A stretch of DNA of 64,000 nt. It comes from Polyangium jinanense (GTDB taxonomy: Bacteria > Myxococcota > Polyangia > Polyangiales > Polyangiaceae). Made by a program: the position numbers and the translations under genes. The stretch spans positions 1 to 64,000 of the forward strand of contig NZ_JAGTJJ010000004.1 of assembly GCF_028435365.1 (NCBI RefSeq). The letters are read 5' to 3'. The notes under the pieces were generated by a model. That model saw nothing but the letters and a program-made list of their open reading frames with translations, had not been told where the DNA came from and searched no databases. Below, piece after piece: positions 34,309 through 42,265 of this stretch (positions are counted from its first letter, which is position 1; every line of letters begins with the position of its first letter).

Positions 34309-35520
34309 ATGTTTTTCCGCGCATCCCGCATTACGAGCACAACGCAGGTCGGACCTCTGGGGCGCTTCCTCGCATTCGGCGGCCAGAGCCCCAAGACTTT
34401 CTGCGCCCTCGCGGCGCTCTGCGTCTCCTCGCTCGGCCTCGCGTGCAGCGCCTCCGGGGGCCATGAGGGCCATGCCACGAACGGCGTGGAGGAGACGACC
34501 GGCACAGGTGGCGGCGGAGGCTCGGATCAGGGCAGCGCCGCCGGCACGGGCGGCGATATGTTCGATTTCGACGGCGGCATGATGGGCGCCGGCGGAGGCG
34601 GGGAGGAGGCCTGCGCCCAGACCGGTGGAAAAGCCGAGCCCGTCGAGCTCGATCTCGTCATCCTGCTCGACCGCTCCGGCAGCATGTACGGCCAGAACTG
34701 GAACGGCGCGACGGCCGCCGTCAAGCAATTCGTGGAGGATCCGGCCTCGGCAGGGATCAACGTTGGTATCCTGTATTTCCCCGTGGATACCCCGCCCGAC
34801 GGGCTCGTTTGCAACTACCACCATTACGACGACCTGTCCGTCCCGATCGGGCCCCTGCCCGGGAACACGCCGGCCCTCGTCCAGTCGATCAACGGCGAGA
34901 GCCCGAACGGCGGCTCGACGCCGATGTACGGCGCGCTCGAAGGCGCGCTCTTCAATGCGACGGCCTACAAGGACGCGCACCCGAGCCACAAGGTCATCCT
35001 GGTCTTCGCGAGCGACGGCGATCCCAATAGCTGCCCCGGCAACCAGAACGACATCCCGAGCATCTCGAGTCTGGCGAAGGCCGCCCTCGATTACAACGGC
35101 GTCGAGACGTACGTCGTCGCCATCAACGGCGCGAGCGTCTTGAACCTCGACCAGATCGCCGCCGCCGGCGGGACCACGAAATCGTACGACGTCACCGCGA
35201 ACGTGTCGCAGTTCGCGCAAAAGATGACGGAGATCCGCTCGAAGGCCGTCGCCTGCGAGTACATCGTCCCCGAGCCGTCCGGGGGCACGCCGCTCGAGCT
35301 CGACAAGGCCACGGTCAAGCACACGAACGGCGGGGGCATCGAAAAAGAGATCCCCCAGGCCAAGGGCGTGGCCGACTGCGGCGTGGGCCCCGGCTGGTAT
35401 TACGACGATCCGAAGAAACCGCAGAAGATCATGCTTTGCCCCGCCTCATGCCAGATCGTCCAGGCCGATCCGGACGGCAAGCTCGATATCTTCTTCGGCT
35501 GCAAGCCCGACATTCATTGA
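34309..35520 (+). CDS. VWA-domain lipoprotein
   Basis: 403 residues. The long N-terminal signal ends in SSLGLAC (lipobox LGLAC near residue 46), followed by a Gly-rich linker. A von Willebrand A domain begins at VELDLVILLDRSGSM, with the MIDAS DxSxS; further MIDAS elements are NGGSTPMYGAL (Thr) and VFASDGDPNSC (Asp). The C-terminus has several Cys (VACEYIVPEP, DCGVGPGWYY, CPASCQIV). Surface-exposed metal-dependent binding is expected for VWA proteins. ATG 34309 follows CAGGAG by five bases. An intrinsic terminator is directly downstream. Confidence 0.9.
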   Translation: MFFRASRITSTTQVGPLGRFLAFGGQSPKTFCALAALCVSSLGLACSASGGHEGHATNGVEETTGTGGGGGSDQGSAAGTGGDMFDFDGGMMGAGGGGEEACAQTGGKAEPVELDLVILLDRSGSMYGQNWNGATAAVKQFVEDPASAGINVGILYFPVDTPPDGLVCNYHHYDDLSVPIGPLPGNTPALVQSINGESPNGGSTPMYGALEGALFNATAYKDAHPSHKVILVFASDGDPNSCPGNQNDIPSISSLAKAALDYNGVETYVVAINGASVLNLDQIAAAGGTTKSYDVTANVSQFAQKMTEIRSKAVACEYIVPEPSGGTPLELDKATVKHTNGGGIEKEIPQAKGVADCGVGPGWYYDDPKKPQKIMLCPASCQIVQADPDGKLDIFFGCKPDIH

Positions 35521-35535
35521 AGGCTCGCCGGGCTG

Positions 35536-35580
35536 CTAGAACATCGATCGGTTTACAACCGCTCGATGTTCTAGCTCTTT
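35536..35580 (+). terminator. Intrinsic terminator of the VWA gene
   Basis: CTAGAACATCGA (35536-35547) pairs perfectly with 35563-35574; inside, CGGTT pairs with AACCG, giving a stem of about 17 bp with one mismatch and loop TAC. The run CTCTTTT follows directly, so this is a classic intrinsic terminator. Confidence 0.88.
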
Positions 35581-35583
35581 TGT

Positions 35584-35696
35584 CCCGAGGGGGACGCCTC
35601 GCGTCCCCCTCTCGTCCGGGCAAAGCCCGGACGATTCACCCCCTGAGGGAAGATCGCTTCGCGATCTTCCGAGCATCGAACCGGTCGATGCTCTAG
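35584..35696 (-). repeat. Family 2 four-hairpin element, copy 2
   Basis: Inverted relative to copy 1. On the minus strand: TAGAGCATCGA/TCGATGCTC (35671-35693), GGAAGATCGC/GCGATCTTCC (35648-35670, perfect 10 bp), the linker GGGGGTGAATC, CGTCCGGGC/GCCCGGACG (35613-35633) and GAGGGGGACGC/GCGTCCCCCTC (35587-35611), then GGGAC. The order and linker match 24794-24903, while the first three stems differ by paired changes. Its TAG supplies the stop codon of the minus-strand gene at 35693. Confidence 0.9.
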
Positions 35697-36856
35697 GGCT
35701 TCTTCTTCAACGCCTCGAGCGCCTCCCGGAGCTCGTCCTCGGTGAACGGGAGCCGCTCGAGCGCCGCCTTCTCGTCCGCTAGCGTTCGCTCGAGCGCCCG
35801 CTCGGCTTCCCGCGCCCGCCCAATCCAAGCCGACGCCTCCCCCGTGCGATCCCCGAGCCGCACCGTCCCCTCCATCATCTTGAGCCCCTTCTCCAGGAGC
35901 ACGCGGTAGCGCAGCCGCATCGCCCCCTCGAAGAGCTGCCGCTTGCGCACCGTGTCCGCCGCCGCGGGCGGAGGCACCCGCATCACGTCGCGGTGGAGCT
36001 CCTGGTAGAGCTGACCCACGCGGTAGCCCGCCATCGCCGACCAGTGCGCGTCGAGGCTCCGCATCGCCTCGGTGTACGCCCCCTGCGCATCGAGCAGCCC
36101 CTGGCAGCGCTTCTCGAGCGTCTCGGCGAAGTTCGGGGGCACAGGCTCGAACTTGATCGCCTCGCTCCGCTTCCGCCGCACCTCGCCCACCGCGAACCAG
36201 AGCTGCGCGAGCTCGATCGGAGGCTTGCCCGCCTCGCCCAGACGCTCGCGCTCCACGAGGTCCCGCGCGACCGAGACCTCACGCGCCGCCTCCTCCACGA
36301 GGTCCTGCTCCACGAGCCCCAGCGCCCGCGCCCCACGCGCCTCGATCACCTCCAGCACCGCGAGGTCCTGCCGCGCGAGGAGCTTCTCCGACACGGCGAC
36401 GAGCTCGGCCCAGCGCTCCAGGTACGCGAGCGCTCGACCCAGACGAAAGAGCGCGCTGCGCTCGAGGGCGTGGCCCGGAAAGCGCCGCAAAAACTCCCGC
36501 AGCCGCGCGGCCGACGCCTCACGCTCCCCGAGCGCCTCGTACCCGACGGCCGCGTTGTAGAGGCTCGCCGCCCCGACCTCGCCGTCGGGCGCATACCGCG
36601 TGAGCTTGTCGAAGACCTCGGCGGCTTCGCGAAACTTCCCGCCGAGGAGCAGCGCCTTCGCCCGCTCGAACTCCTGCACGAGCTCGGCCTCGGCGTACGG
36701 CGAGACCACGACGGGCGAGACCTCGATCGTGGGTCCGCCCTCAGCCTTCGGCGCGGGCGTTCGAACCTCGGGCCGAGGTCCGGACGAACCACACCCCGCG
36801 AGCAAGCCAGCGAGAGCGAGAGCGAGGCACGTACGCGCCTCCGTGAAAAAAAACAT
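35693..36856 (-). CDS. TPR-like lipoprotein
   Basis: About 387 residues. ATG 36856 gives a compact lipoprotein signal (TCLALALAGLLAGC, lipobox LAGC); ATG 36898 upstream would make it 14 residues longer. The mature part is helical, with tetratricopeptide-type repeats (FREAAEVFDKLTRYAPDGEV, SLYNAAVGYEALGEREASAA, HALERSALFRLGRALAYLER). Such proteins often serve as assembly factors on the periplasmic face; no specific role is visible. Its stop codon lies inside the family 2 repeat element. Confidence 0.82.
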   Translation of the reverse strand: MFFFTEARTCLALALAGLLAGCGSSGPRPEVRTPAPKAEGGPTIEVSPVVVSPYAEAELVQEFERAKALLLGGKFREAAEVFDKLTRYAPDGEVGAASLYNAAVGYEALGEREASAARLREFLRRFPGHALERSALFRLGRALAYLERWAELVAVSEKLLARQDLAVLEVIEARGARALGLVEQDLVEEAAREVSVARDLVERERLGEAGKPPIELAQLWFAVGEVRRKRSEAIKFEPVPPNFAETLEKRCQGLLDAQGAYTEAMRSLDAHWSAMAGYRVGQLYQELHRDVMRVPPPAAADTVRKRQLFEGAMRLRYRVLLEKGLKMMEGTVRLGDRTGEASAWIGRAREAERALERTLADEKAALERLPFTEDELREALEALKKKP

Positions 36857-37147
36857 TCCTACCCCAACCGTTCGAGCCCTGGTTTCTCGTGTCTCCATCG
36901 CGAGAGACCACCTCTCCGACGCGTCGCGTTTGGCGGCCGGAGGCGACAAGGACGAACCCGACCCGAGTGGAAAACGTCGAATGAAGAAGCACATGAGCCA
37001 CGCGGAAAGGGGATCCGGGCCCGCTCGTCCTAAGGTACCTTGAAACCATCGCGCGCGGCTCCCCGTCCTCGGGGGCCGGCTCGATGATGGACCAGCGAAC
37101 GGGGCTCATCGCAGCAGTGCAACGGGAGCCCTCACCAGGAGGTGGGC
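36857..37147. other. Intergenic, divergent genes
   Basis: 291 bases between a minus-strand lipoprotein gene and a small plus-strand gene. It should hold both promoters. The only clear element is AGGAGG at 37137-37142, the ribosome site of the following gene. Confidence 0.5.
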
Positions 37148-37354
37148 ATGATGAAGCGGGTGACCGAGACCGATTCCGATGCCGAGCGGCTGAACCATGC
37201 GGAGATGCGCCATCGTGAGCTCGACGAGCGCCTCGCCGAGCTCGGGCGACACGCGTACCTGACGCCCTCCGAGCAGCTCGAGATGGCCGAGCTGAAGAAG
37301 CAAAAACTCAAGGCGAAGGACGAGATTCACGCCCTCCGCCAGAGAACGTCCTGA
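37148..37354 (+). CDS. YdcH-like (DUF465) small protein
   Basis: 68 residues, charged and helical, probably a coiled-coil dimer: HAEMRHRELDERLAELGRHA, YLTPSEQLEMAELKKQKLKA and KDEIHAL fit DUF465/YdcH. Function unsettled in the family. AGGAGG at 37137-37142 decides the start: ATG 37148 (five bases) or ATG 37151 (eight bases) rather than the GTG at 37142, which overlaps the ribosome site. Confidence 0.85.
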   Translation: MMKRVTETDSDAERLNHAEMRHRELDERLAELGRHAYLTPSEQLEMAELKKQKLKAKDEIHALRQRTS

Positions 37355-37433
37355 CCTGAGGGCGACCGGACACGAGAGAAACGTCCGGAACGAGCCTCGG
37401 CCCCCATCACGAGAGAGGGCCCTTCGAACGAAC

Positions 37434-37469
37434 GAGAGCGCCGATCGGCGAGGCCGATGCGGCGCTCTC
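37434..37469. terminator. Two-way hairpin terminator
   Basis: GAGAGCGCC (37434-37442) pairs with GGCGCTCTC (37461-37469) and, inside, ATCGGC (37444-37449) with GCCGAT (37453-37458). It lies between convergent genes ending at 37354 and 37493. Confidence 0.75.
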
Positions 37470-37492
37470 TGCGTTTCGGGCCTCGGCGAGCT

Positions 37493-38038
37493 CTACTTCG
37501 GCGCCGGCGTCGGGGCCGGGGCCGCGGGAGCTGCGCTGGGATCTTCCTTCTTCTCGGCCGCGTCTTCGGGCTTCTTCGTGCCTTCGGCCTTGTCGTCGAC
37601 GCTCTCGACGCCGCCGTACACGTCCTTGTTGAGATCGGACATCGCGTCTTCGAGCCGCTTCTTTTCGTCGCCGGTGAGTCCGCCTGGCGTGTTCTTCTCG
37701 ATGGCGGCGGCGACGGCGAGCCAGTGGCGCGCGTTGTCGCGGTAGCCGCGTTTCGGATCGGCCACGCCGCCCGGCACGTTCGCGGCGAGCGAGAGCCCCG
37801 CGAGCCGGTAGTCGGTCATGCCGCGGAGGTATGCGTACTTCGCCTGCTCGGCGTCGGAGAGCGAGTCGATGTCGGGCTCGAGCACGCGGAAGAGCGCGAG
37901 CGCCTTCTCGTACTGGTTCTCCTCGTAGTGCTTCTGCGCCCGCTCCAGATCCTGACGGTACGTGGCGCAGCCGAGCAGCACGCTGCCGAGGAGAGCCAAC
38001 GCGGACGCGGTCGAGACGAGCGAGGAAAACCTACGCAT
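37493..38038 (-). CDS. Small TPR-like lipoprotein
   Basis: 181 residues. Signal SLVSTASALALLGSVLLGC with lipobox LLGC (Cys-24). A helical region of one or two TPR-like repeats (YRQDLERAQKHYEENQYEKA, YAYLRGMTDYRLAGLSL) is followed by a Lys/Glu then Pro/Ala-rich tail (DPSAAPAAPAPTPAPK). Similar small TPR lipoproteins are common in myxobacteria; function unknown. It follows the phosphoesterase gene on the same strand after 32 bases. Confidence 0.8.
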   Translation of the reverse strand: MRRFSSLVSTASALALLGSVLLGCATYRQDLERAQKHYEENQYEKALALFRVLEPDIDSLSDAEQAKYAYLRGMTDYRLAGLSLAANVPGGVADPKRGYRDNARHWLAVAAAIEKNTPGGLTGDEKKRLEDAMSDLNKDVYGGVESVDDKAEGTKKPEDAAEKKEDPSAAPAAPAPTPAPK

Positions 38039-38070
38039 GGCGGGACGATATCCCCGGGCTCGGCCGGTGA

Positions 38071-39429
38071 TCAAGTATCTCCCGCGGACGAAACGCGGCG
38101 CCTGGCCCCGAGGGCCCCGAGCGCGGCGAGGGCGACGAGCGCCGCGGCCCCGCCCGCATTCCCGGTCGTGCTCCCCGGGACGGCGCAGGCGCAAGCGGTG
38201 CTCGCTTGGGTCGTCGCGGGCGTGGCGGCGGTGGCGGGCTTCTTCTCGTCGGACTTGCAGGACCAGCTCTCCGTCCCCCGGTAGCTGCACTGCTCGATCA
38301 CGCTCCCGCTCGCGCGGCGGGCGAGGACTTGGACCTCGGGGCCGTCGACCGCGAATTCGAGGAAGTGATGCACCGACTCGAAGTACTGCATCCCCGGCGC
38401 GCGACTGCGTTGCTGGTAGAGCGGCGCGCCCGCGCCGCCCGACACGATGTACTTGAGCCCCTGCCCTTCGCCGCGCTCGTAGACGTGGTCGTGCCCCGCG
38501 ATCACGAGCTCGACCTTGTTGTCCCGCAGCATCGGGATGATCCCTTGCGACGCGAGGCGCGCGTTGCCGCCGTGGTAGCCGCTCGAGAACGGCCCGTGGT
38601 GCAGCACCGCGATCCGATGCACGAGCCCCGGCTCGTCGAGCGCGCTCGCGAGCTCCGCGCGCAGCCACTCCTTCTCGTCGCCGGTCCACGTATCCATCGC
38701 GTTCAGCAGGAAGAACCGCGTGTTCGACCAGCGGAACGAGCCGTAGAGGTGCGGGCGCTCCCGGCCGTCCGTCTCGGTCGCCGCGAAGTACCGGAGGAAG
38801 TTCACCTGCCCCGTGGGATCGGGCGCCGTGAGCTCGTGGTTGCCGACGGCGACGAAGATGCACCGGTTCGCGAGCAGCTTGCCCTCGATGCCGAAGAACT
38901 CCTGCCACTGCGCCTCGTTGTTGCCGTCCTGGACCATGTCGCCCGTGTGCACGAAGAAGTCGCCGGGCGCGGCTTCGATGGCCCGTGCGACGGCCGCGTG
39001 CGCTGCGGCGTCCGAACGACTGTCGCCGTAGGCGACGAACTTGAAGGGGCGGTCATCCGCGGGCGCCGTGGTGAAATCCACGGGCTTGCTCTCCACGTCG
39101 CCGATCTTCACGCGATACGCGTATGTCGTCGCGGGCGAGAGCCCCTCGACCCGGATCGCGTGGAAGCGCTTCTCCGACGCCGACGCCTTCGACGTGGTGA
39201 ACCCTGCCGGCCCGGTCACGAGGACCGTCGCCGGCTCCGGCGTCGAGAGTTCCAGCTTGATCGTGACGGCCGCCTGGCCGAGCGCTTGCAGGTACGGACC
39301 CTTCCGGATCGAGGCCGCATCGGCGGAGGTCGAGGCCCCGAGCAGCACCGCCGTGATGGAAAGCGCGAGGGTGATGCGAGGCAGAGCGCGCAGGGGTGAA
39401 TGCGGCGGGGTCACGATGCTGCCTAGCAT
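38071..39429 (-). CDS. Secreted metallophosphoesterase with MYXO-CTERM tail
   Basis: About 452 residues. Signal peptide (ITLALSITAVLLGASTSADA), an N-terminal fibronectin-III-like domain as in purple acid phosphatases (PYLQALGQAAVTIKLELSTP, LSPATTYAYRVKIGD), then the calcineurin-like phosphoesterase: FVAYGDSRSD, HTGDMVQDG, VGNHEL, VLHHGPF and AGHDHVYER supply the two-metal site. The tail CACAVPGSTT, a Gly/Ala-rich helix, and GARRRV form a MYXO-CTERM signal. Expected to be a surface phosphatase. ATG 39429 is preferred to 39444. Divergent from the Ser/Thr kinase. Confidence 0.9.
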   Translation of the reverse strand: MLGSIVTPPHSPLRALPRITLALSITAVLLGASTSADAASIRKGPYLQALGQAAVTIKLELSTPEPATVLVTGPAGFTTSKASASEKRFHAIRVEGLSPATTYAYRVKIGDVESKPVDFTTAPADDRPFKFVAYGDSRSDAAAHAAVARAIEAAPGDFFVHTGDMVQDGNNEAQWQEFFGIEGKLLANRCIFVAVGNHELTAPDPTGQVNFLRYFAATETDGRERPHLYGSFRWSNTRFFLLNAMDTWTGDEKEWLRAELASALDEPGLVHRIAVLHHGPFSSGYHGGNARLASQGIIPMLRDNKVELVIAGHDHVYERGEGQGLKYIVSGGAGAPLYQQRSRAPGMQYFESVHHFLEFAVDGPEVQVLARRASGSVIEQCSYRGTESWSCKSDEKKPATAATPATTQASTACACAVPGSTTGNAGGAAALVALAALGALGARRRVSSAGDT

Positions 39430-39571
39430 GGATCTTGCGCTCATTTCTAGCCGGAGGGCGTGCCGCCGGGACGGAGGGCGCGACGGCGCGCGGGTGGAAG
39501 AATCCGTCGACACCACGAGCTACCATGTCATGATGCTGCGCCGTAACCTTACGGACAGACGGGATTACGGG

Positions 39572-41566
39572 ATGGTGCAGCGCGCGGGCGGAGAGCCACA
39601 GGACGACGCGGGGATCAACCTGGCCTCGCTCCCTGAAGAGAACCTGCCGCGCCAGTTCGGCAAGTACACGCTTCTGCGTCGGCTGGCGGCCGGCGGGATG
39701 GCGGAGATCTTCCTCGCCTTGCACCGCTCGGTGGCGGGCTTCGAGAAGCTCATCGTCATCAAGCGGATCTTGCCCTCGATGAACAACGATCAGGCGTTCA
39801 TCGAGATGCTCCTGCACGAGGCGCGCGTCGCCGCGACGATGTCGCATCCGAACATCGTGCAGACCTTCGACGTCGGGCAGGTCGACGGGACGTACTTCAT
39901 CGCCATGGAGCACATCCACGGCGAGGACATCCGCTCCATCGTCCGCGCGATGCGCAAGAAGGGCCTCACCGAGTTCCCGCTCGAGCACGCCGTCGCGATC
40001 GGCCTCGGCACCTGCGCGGGCCTCGCCTACGCGCACGAGAAGCGCGACCTCGAGGGCAACCTCCTGCACATCGTGCATCGCGACATCTCGCCGCAGAACA
40101 TCGTCTGCACGTTCTCGGGCGACGTGAAGATCGTCGACTTCGGCGTGGCCAAGTCGAGCTCGCAGGTCGGCGAGGACACGAAGGACGGCCAGCTCAAGGG
40201 CAAAGTCCCGTACATGTCGCCCGAGCAGGCGTCTGGCAGCGACGTCGATTGGCGCAGCGACATCTTCGCGGTCGGCGTGCTGCTCTTCGAGCTCACCACG
40301 GGCAAACGGCTCTTCAAGGGATCGAGCGAGTTCGAGACGCTGAAGCTCATCTGCGAGAAGGAGTATCCGCGCCCGAGCCAGGTCAAACCCGGCTACCCGC
40401 CCGCGCTCGAGCGCATCGTGATGAAGTCGCTCGAGAAGAAGCGCGAGGATCGCTACCAGAGCGCGCGCGAGATGCAGAGCGACCTCGAAGCGTTCGTCCG
40501 CGAGGAGCGCATCCCGGTCTCGCAGATCAGCCTCACGCAGTGGATGCAGTCCCTGTTCCAGGACAAACTGGAGCAGCAGAAGGAGGCGCTGCAGGACGTC
40601 AAGCAGCTCGCCGACATCATCGCCCTGCAGCACAGCCCCTCGATGTACGAGGGCATCGTGACGGCGGGCGGGGGCATGTCGGCGACGGGCGCGACGCCGC
40701 TGCCGAAGCGATCGAGCGTGGGTCTCTGGATCGCGCTCGCCGCCGTGGTGGCCGCCGGCGTGAGCGGCTTCTTCTACATGCGCAAGCAGGCCGCGGAACG
40801 CGAAGCGCAGATGCGCGCCGACGCCGAGAAGGCGCAGGCGGTGCGCGCAAAGGAGACGAAGGGCGCGCTCGACGTCAAGTGCGGCGCGGACGAGGGTTGC
40901 TCGATCTGGATCAACGGCGAGCTGCAGAAGCAGGTGACGCCCGCGAAGATCGAGGGGCTGCCGCTCGACAGCGAGATCAAGATCAAGCTGACGAAGGAAG
41001 GCTTCGAGGCGCACCGCGAGTCGATCACGTTGACGGAGCAGGCGCCCCTGCGCGCCATCCAGGCCGTGATGAAGACCGGATCGGTCACGGTGGTGCTGAA
41101 AATCGATCCCCCCGCGACGGTCTGGCTCGACAACAAGCAACTGAAGGGCGTGGTCGAGAAGCTCGAAGGGCTCTCCGCGGGCGAGGAGCACAAGCTCGTG
41201 CTCCAGCTCTCGGGCTACGTGCCGAAGACGATCACGTTCACCGCCGAGCAGGGCGAGACGAAGGTCATCCAGGAGCGGCTCGTGAAGGCCGATTCAAACA
41301 GCACCGCGGTCGCGAGCACGGGCAGCCCGAGCACTGCGGGCGGCGGAGGCGGCGGCGGCAGCGGCAAGGTGCGTGTCACGTCGAAAGGCGGCTTCTGCAA
41401 CGTGACGATCAACGGCGTCGGCTACGGGTCCACGCCCGTCGAGGCCGTGGTCAACGCAGGCACCGCGCGCATCACGTGCAAGCCCGAAGGCGGCGGCGCC
41501 TCGCAGTCGCAGGCCGTGCCGGTGAAGGCCGGCGAGGTCGCGCGGGCGGCCTTCAAGCTGAATTAG
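39572..41566 (+). CDS. Ser/Thr protein kinase with PEGA domains
   Basis: 664 residues. Eukaryotic-type kinase domain: YTLLRRLAAGGMAEIFLA (Gly loop), the ATP Lys near residue 64 (IVIKRIL), HRDISPQNIV (Asp near 171), DFGVAKS, YMSPEQASG. A juxtamembrane helical region and one membrane span (near 383-405) lead to an exported part with PEGA-type domains (SVTVVLKIDPPATVWLDNKQ, LVLQLSGYVPKTITF) and a Gly-rich linker. Myxobacteria have very many such kinases, used in development and envelope signalling. ATG 39530 is an alternative start. No gap to trmB, whose stop is at 41567 on the opposite strand. Confidence 0.93.
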   Translation: MVQRAGGEPQDDAGINLASLPEENLPRQFGKYTLLRRLAAGGMAEIFLALHRSVAGFEKLIVIKRILPSMNNDQAFIEMLLHEARVAATMSHPNIVQTFDVGQVDGTYFIAMEHIHGEDIRSIVRAMRKKGLTEFPLEHAVAIGLGTCAGLAYAHEKRDLEGNLLHIVHRDISPQNIVCTFSGDVKIVDFGVAKSSSQVGEDTKDGQLKGKVPYMSPEQASGSDVDWRSDIFAVGVLLFELTTGKRLFKGSSEFETLKLICEKEYPRPSQVKPGYPPALERIVMKSLEKKREDRYQSAREMQSDLEAFVREERIPVSQISLTQWMQSLFQDKLEQQKEALQDVKQLADIIALQHSPSMYEGIVTAGGGMSATGATPLPKRSSVGLWIALAAVVAAGVSGFFYMRKQAAEREAQMRADAEKAQAVRAKETKGALDVKCGADEGCSIWINGELQKQVTPAKIEGLPLDSEIKIKLTKEGFEAHRESITLTEQAPLRAIQAVMKTGSVTVVLKIDPPATVWLDNKQLKGVVEKLEGLSAGEEHKLVLQLSGYVPKTITFTAEQGETKVIQERLVKADSNSTAVASTGSPSTAGGGGGGGSGKVRVTSKGGFCNVTINGVGYGSTPVEAVVNAGTARITCKPEGGGASQSQAVPVKAGEVARAAFKLN

Positions 41567-42205
41567 TCAACGCGGACGACGGCGGTACCGCAAACGCGTC
41601 ACGGGCAGCCCATCCGCGATGGCGTGGTGCTCGCGCGGGCTCCGCGCGTTGTACGGGTTCTCGGCCATCCGCGCCGAACCCGGCTCGTCTCCGCTCGGCT
41701 CGAACGCCTCGTGCGCGCCGATCTGCGCTTCGTACATCTCGGCCCGCTCCGCGACGTCCGTCTGCACGTAAAACTCGCCGCCGTCGCGCAAGAGCCGCGC
41801 GATCGAGTCGAGCAGACCGGGCCCCATGACGAGGCGTTTCGCGTGCTTCTTCTTCCACCAGGGATCGGGGAAATGCATGAAAAACGTGTCGATCGAGGCA
41901 TCCGGGCCGAGCCGGGAGAGCGCCTCGCGCGCATCCGCGTTGAGCACACGCGCACGCGCGCCGAGGCCCTGCTTCTTGAGCCGTTCGTCCACGACCGACG
42001 ACCATTTCAGCCGGATCTCGAGCCCGAGCAGCCGGCGATCCGGCGCGGCCGCCGCGCGTTCGAAGACGAAACCCCCGCGGCCCGGGCCGATCTCGATCTC
42101 GATGGGGCCTTCGCCCGGCAGGATCGAGCCGATGTCGACCGGGCCCTCGTCCGGAAAGCGAGCGGCGTGAGCGTACGGATGGTTGGGGCGCGGCCGGAAT
42201 ACCAT
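41567..42205 (-). CDS. trmB: tRNA (guanine-46-N7)-methyltransferase
   Basis: 212 residues. SAM-binding motif EIEIGPGRGGFVFERA, then LLGLEIRLKWSS, the TrmB signature DTFFMHFPDPWWKKKHAKRL, and VQTDVAERAEMY. It forms m7G46 in tRNA variable loops. ATG 42205 directly precedes the family N-terminus. Its stop codon abuts that of the kinase gene without a gap; it is divergent from the membrane protein at 42266. Confidence 0.95.
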   Translation of the reverse strand: MVFRPRPNHPYAHAARFPDEGPVDIGSILPGEGPIEIEIGPGRGGFVFERAAAAPDRRLLGLEIRLKWSSVVDERLKKQGLGARARVLNADAREALSRLGPDASIDTFFMHFPDPWWKKKHAKRLVMGPGLLDSIARLLRDGGEFYVQTDVAERAEMYEAQIGAHEAFEPSGDEPGSARMAENPYNARSPREHHAIADGLPVTRLRYRRRPR

Positions 42206-42265
42206 GGCGGGCGCAAACAAGCACAACGTCGGCCGGATGGGTAGCGGGCCTTTGACGGGGTCGGT

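Noticed and set aside
34037..34324. 95-codon minus-strand frame in the divergent gap
   Set aside because: No ribosome site, no motif, overlaps the start region of the VWA gene.
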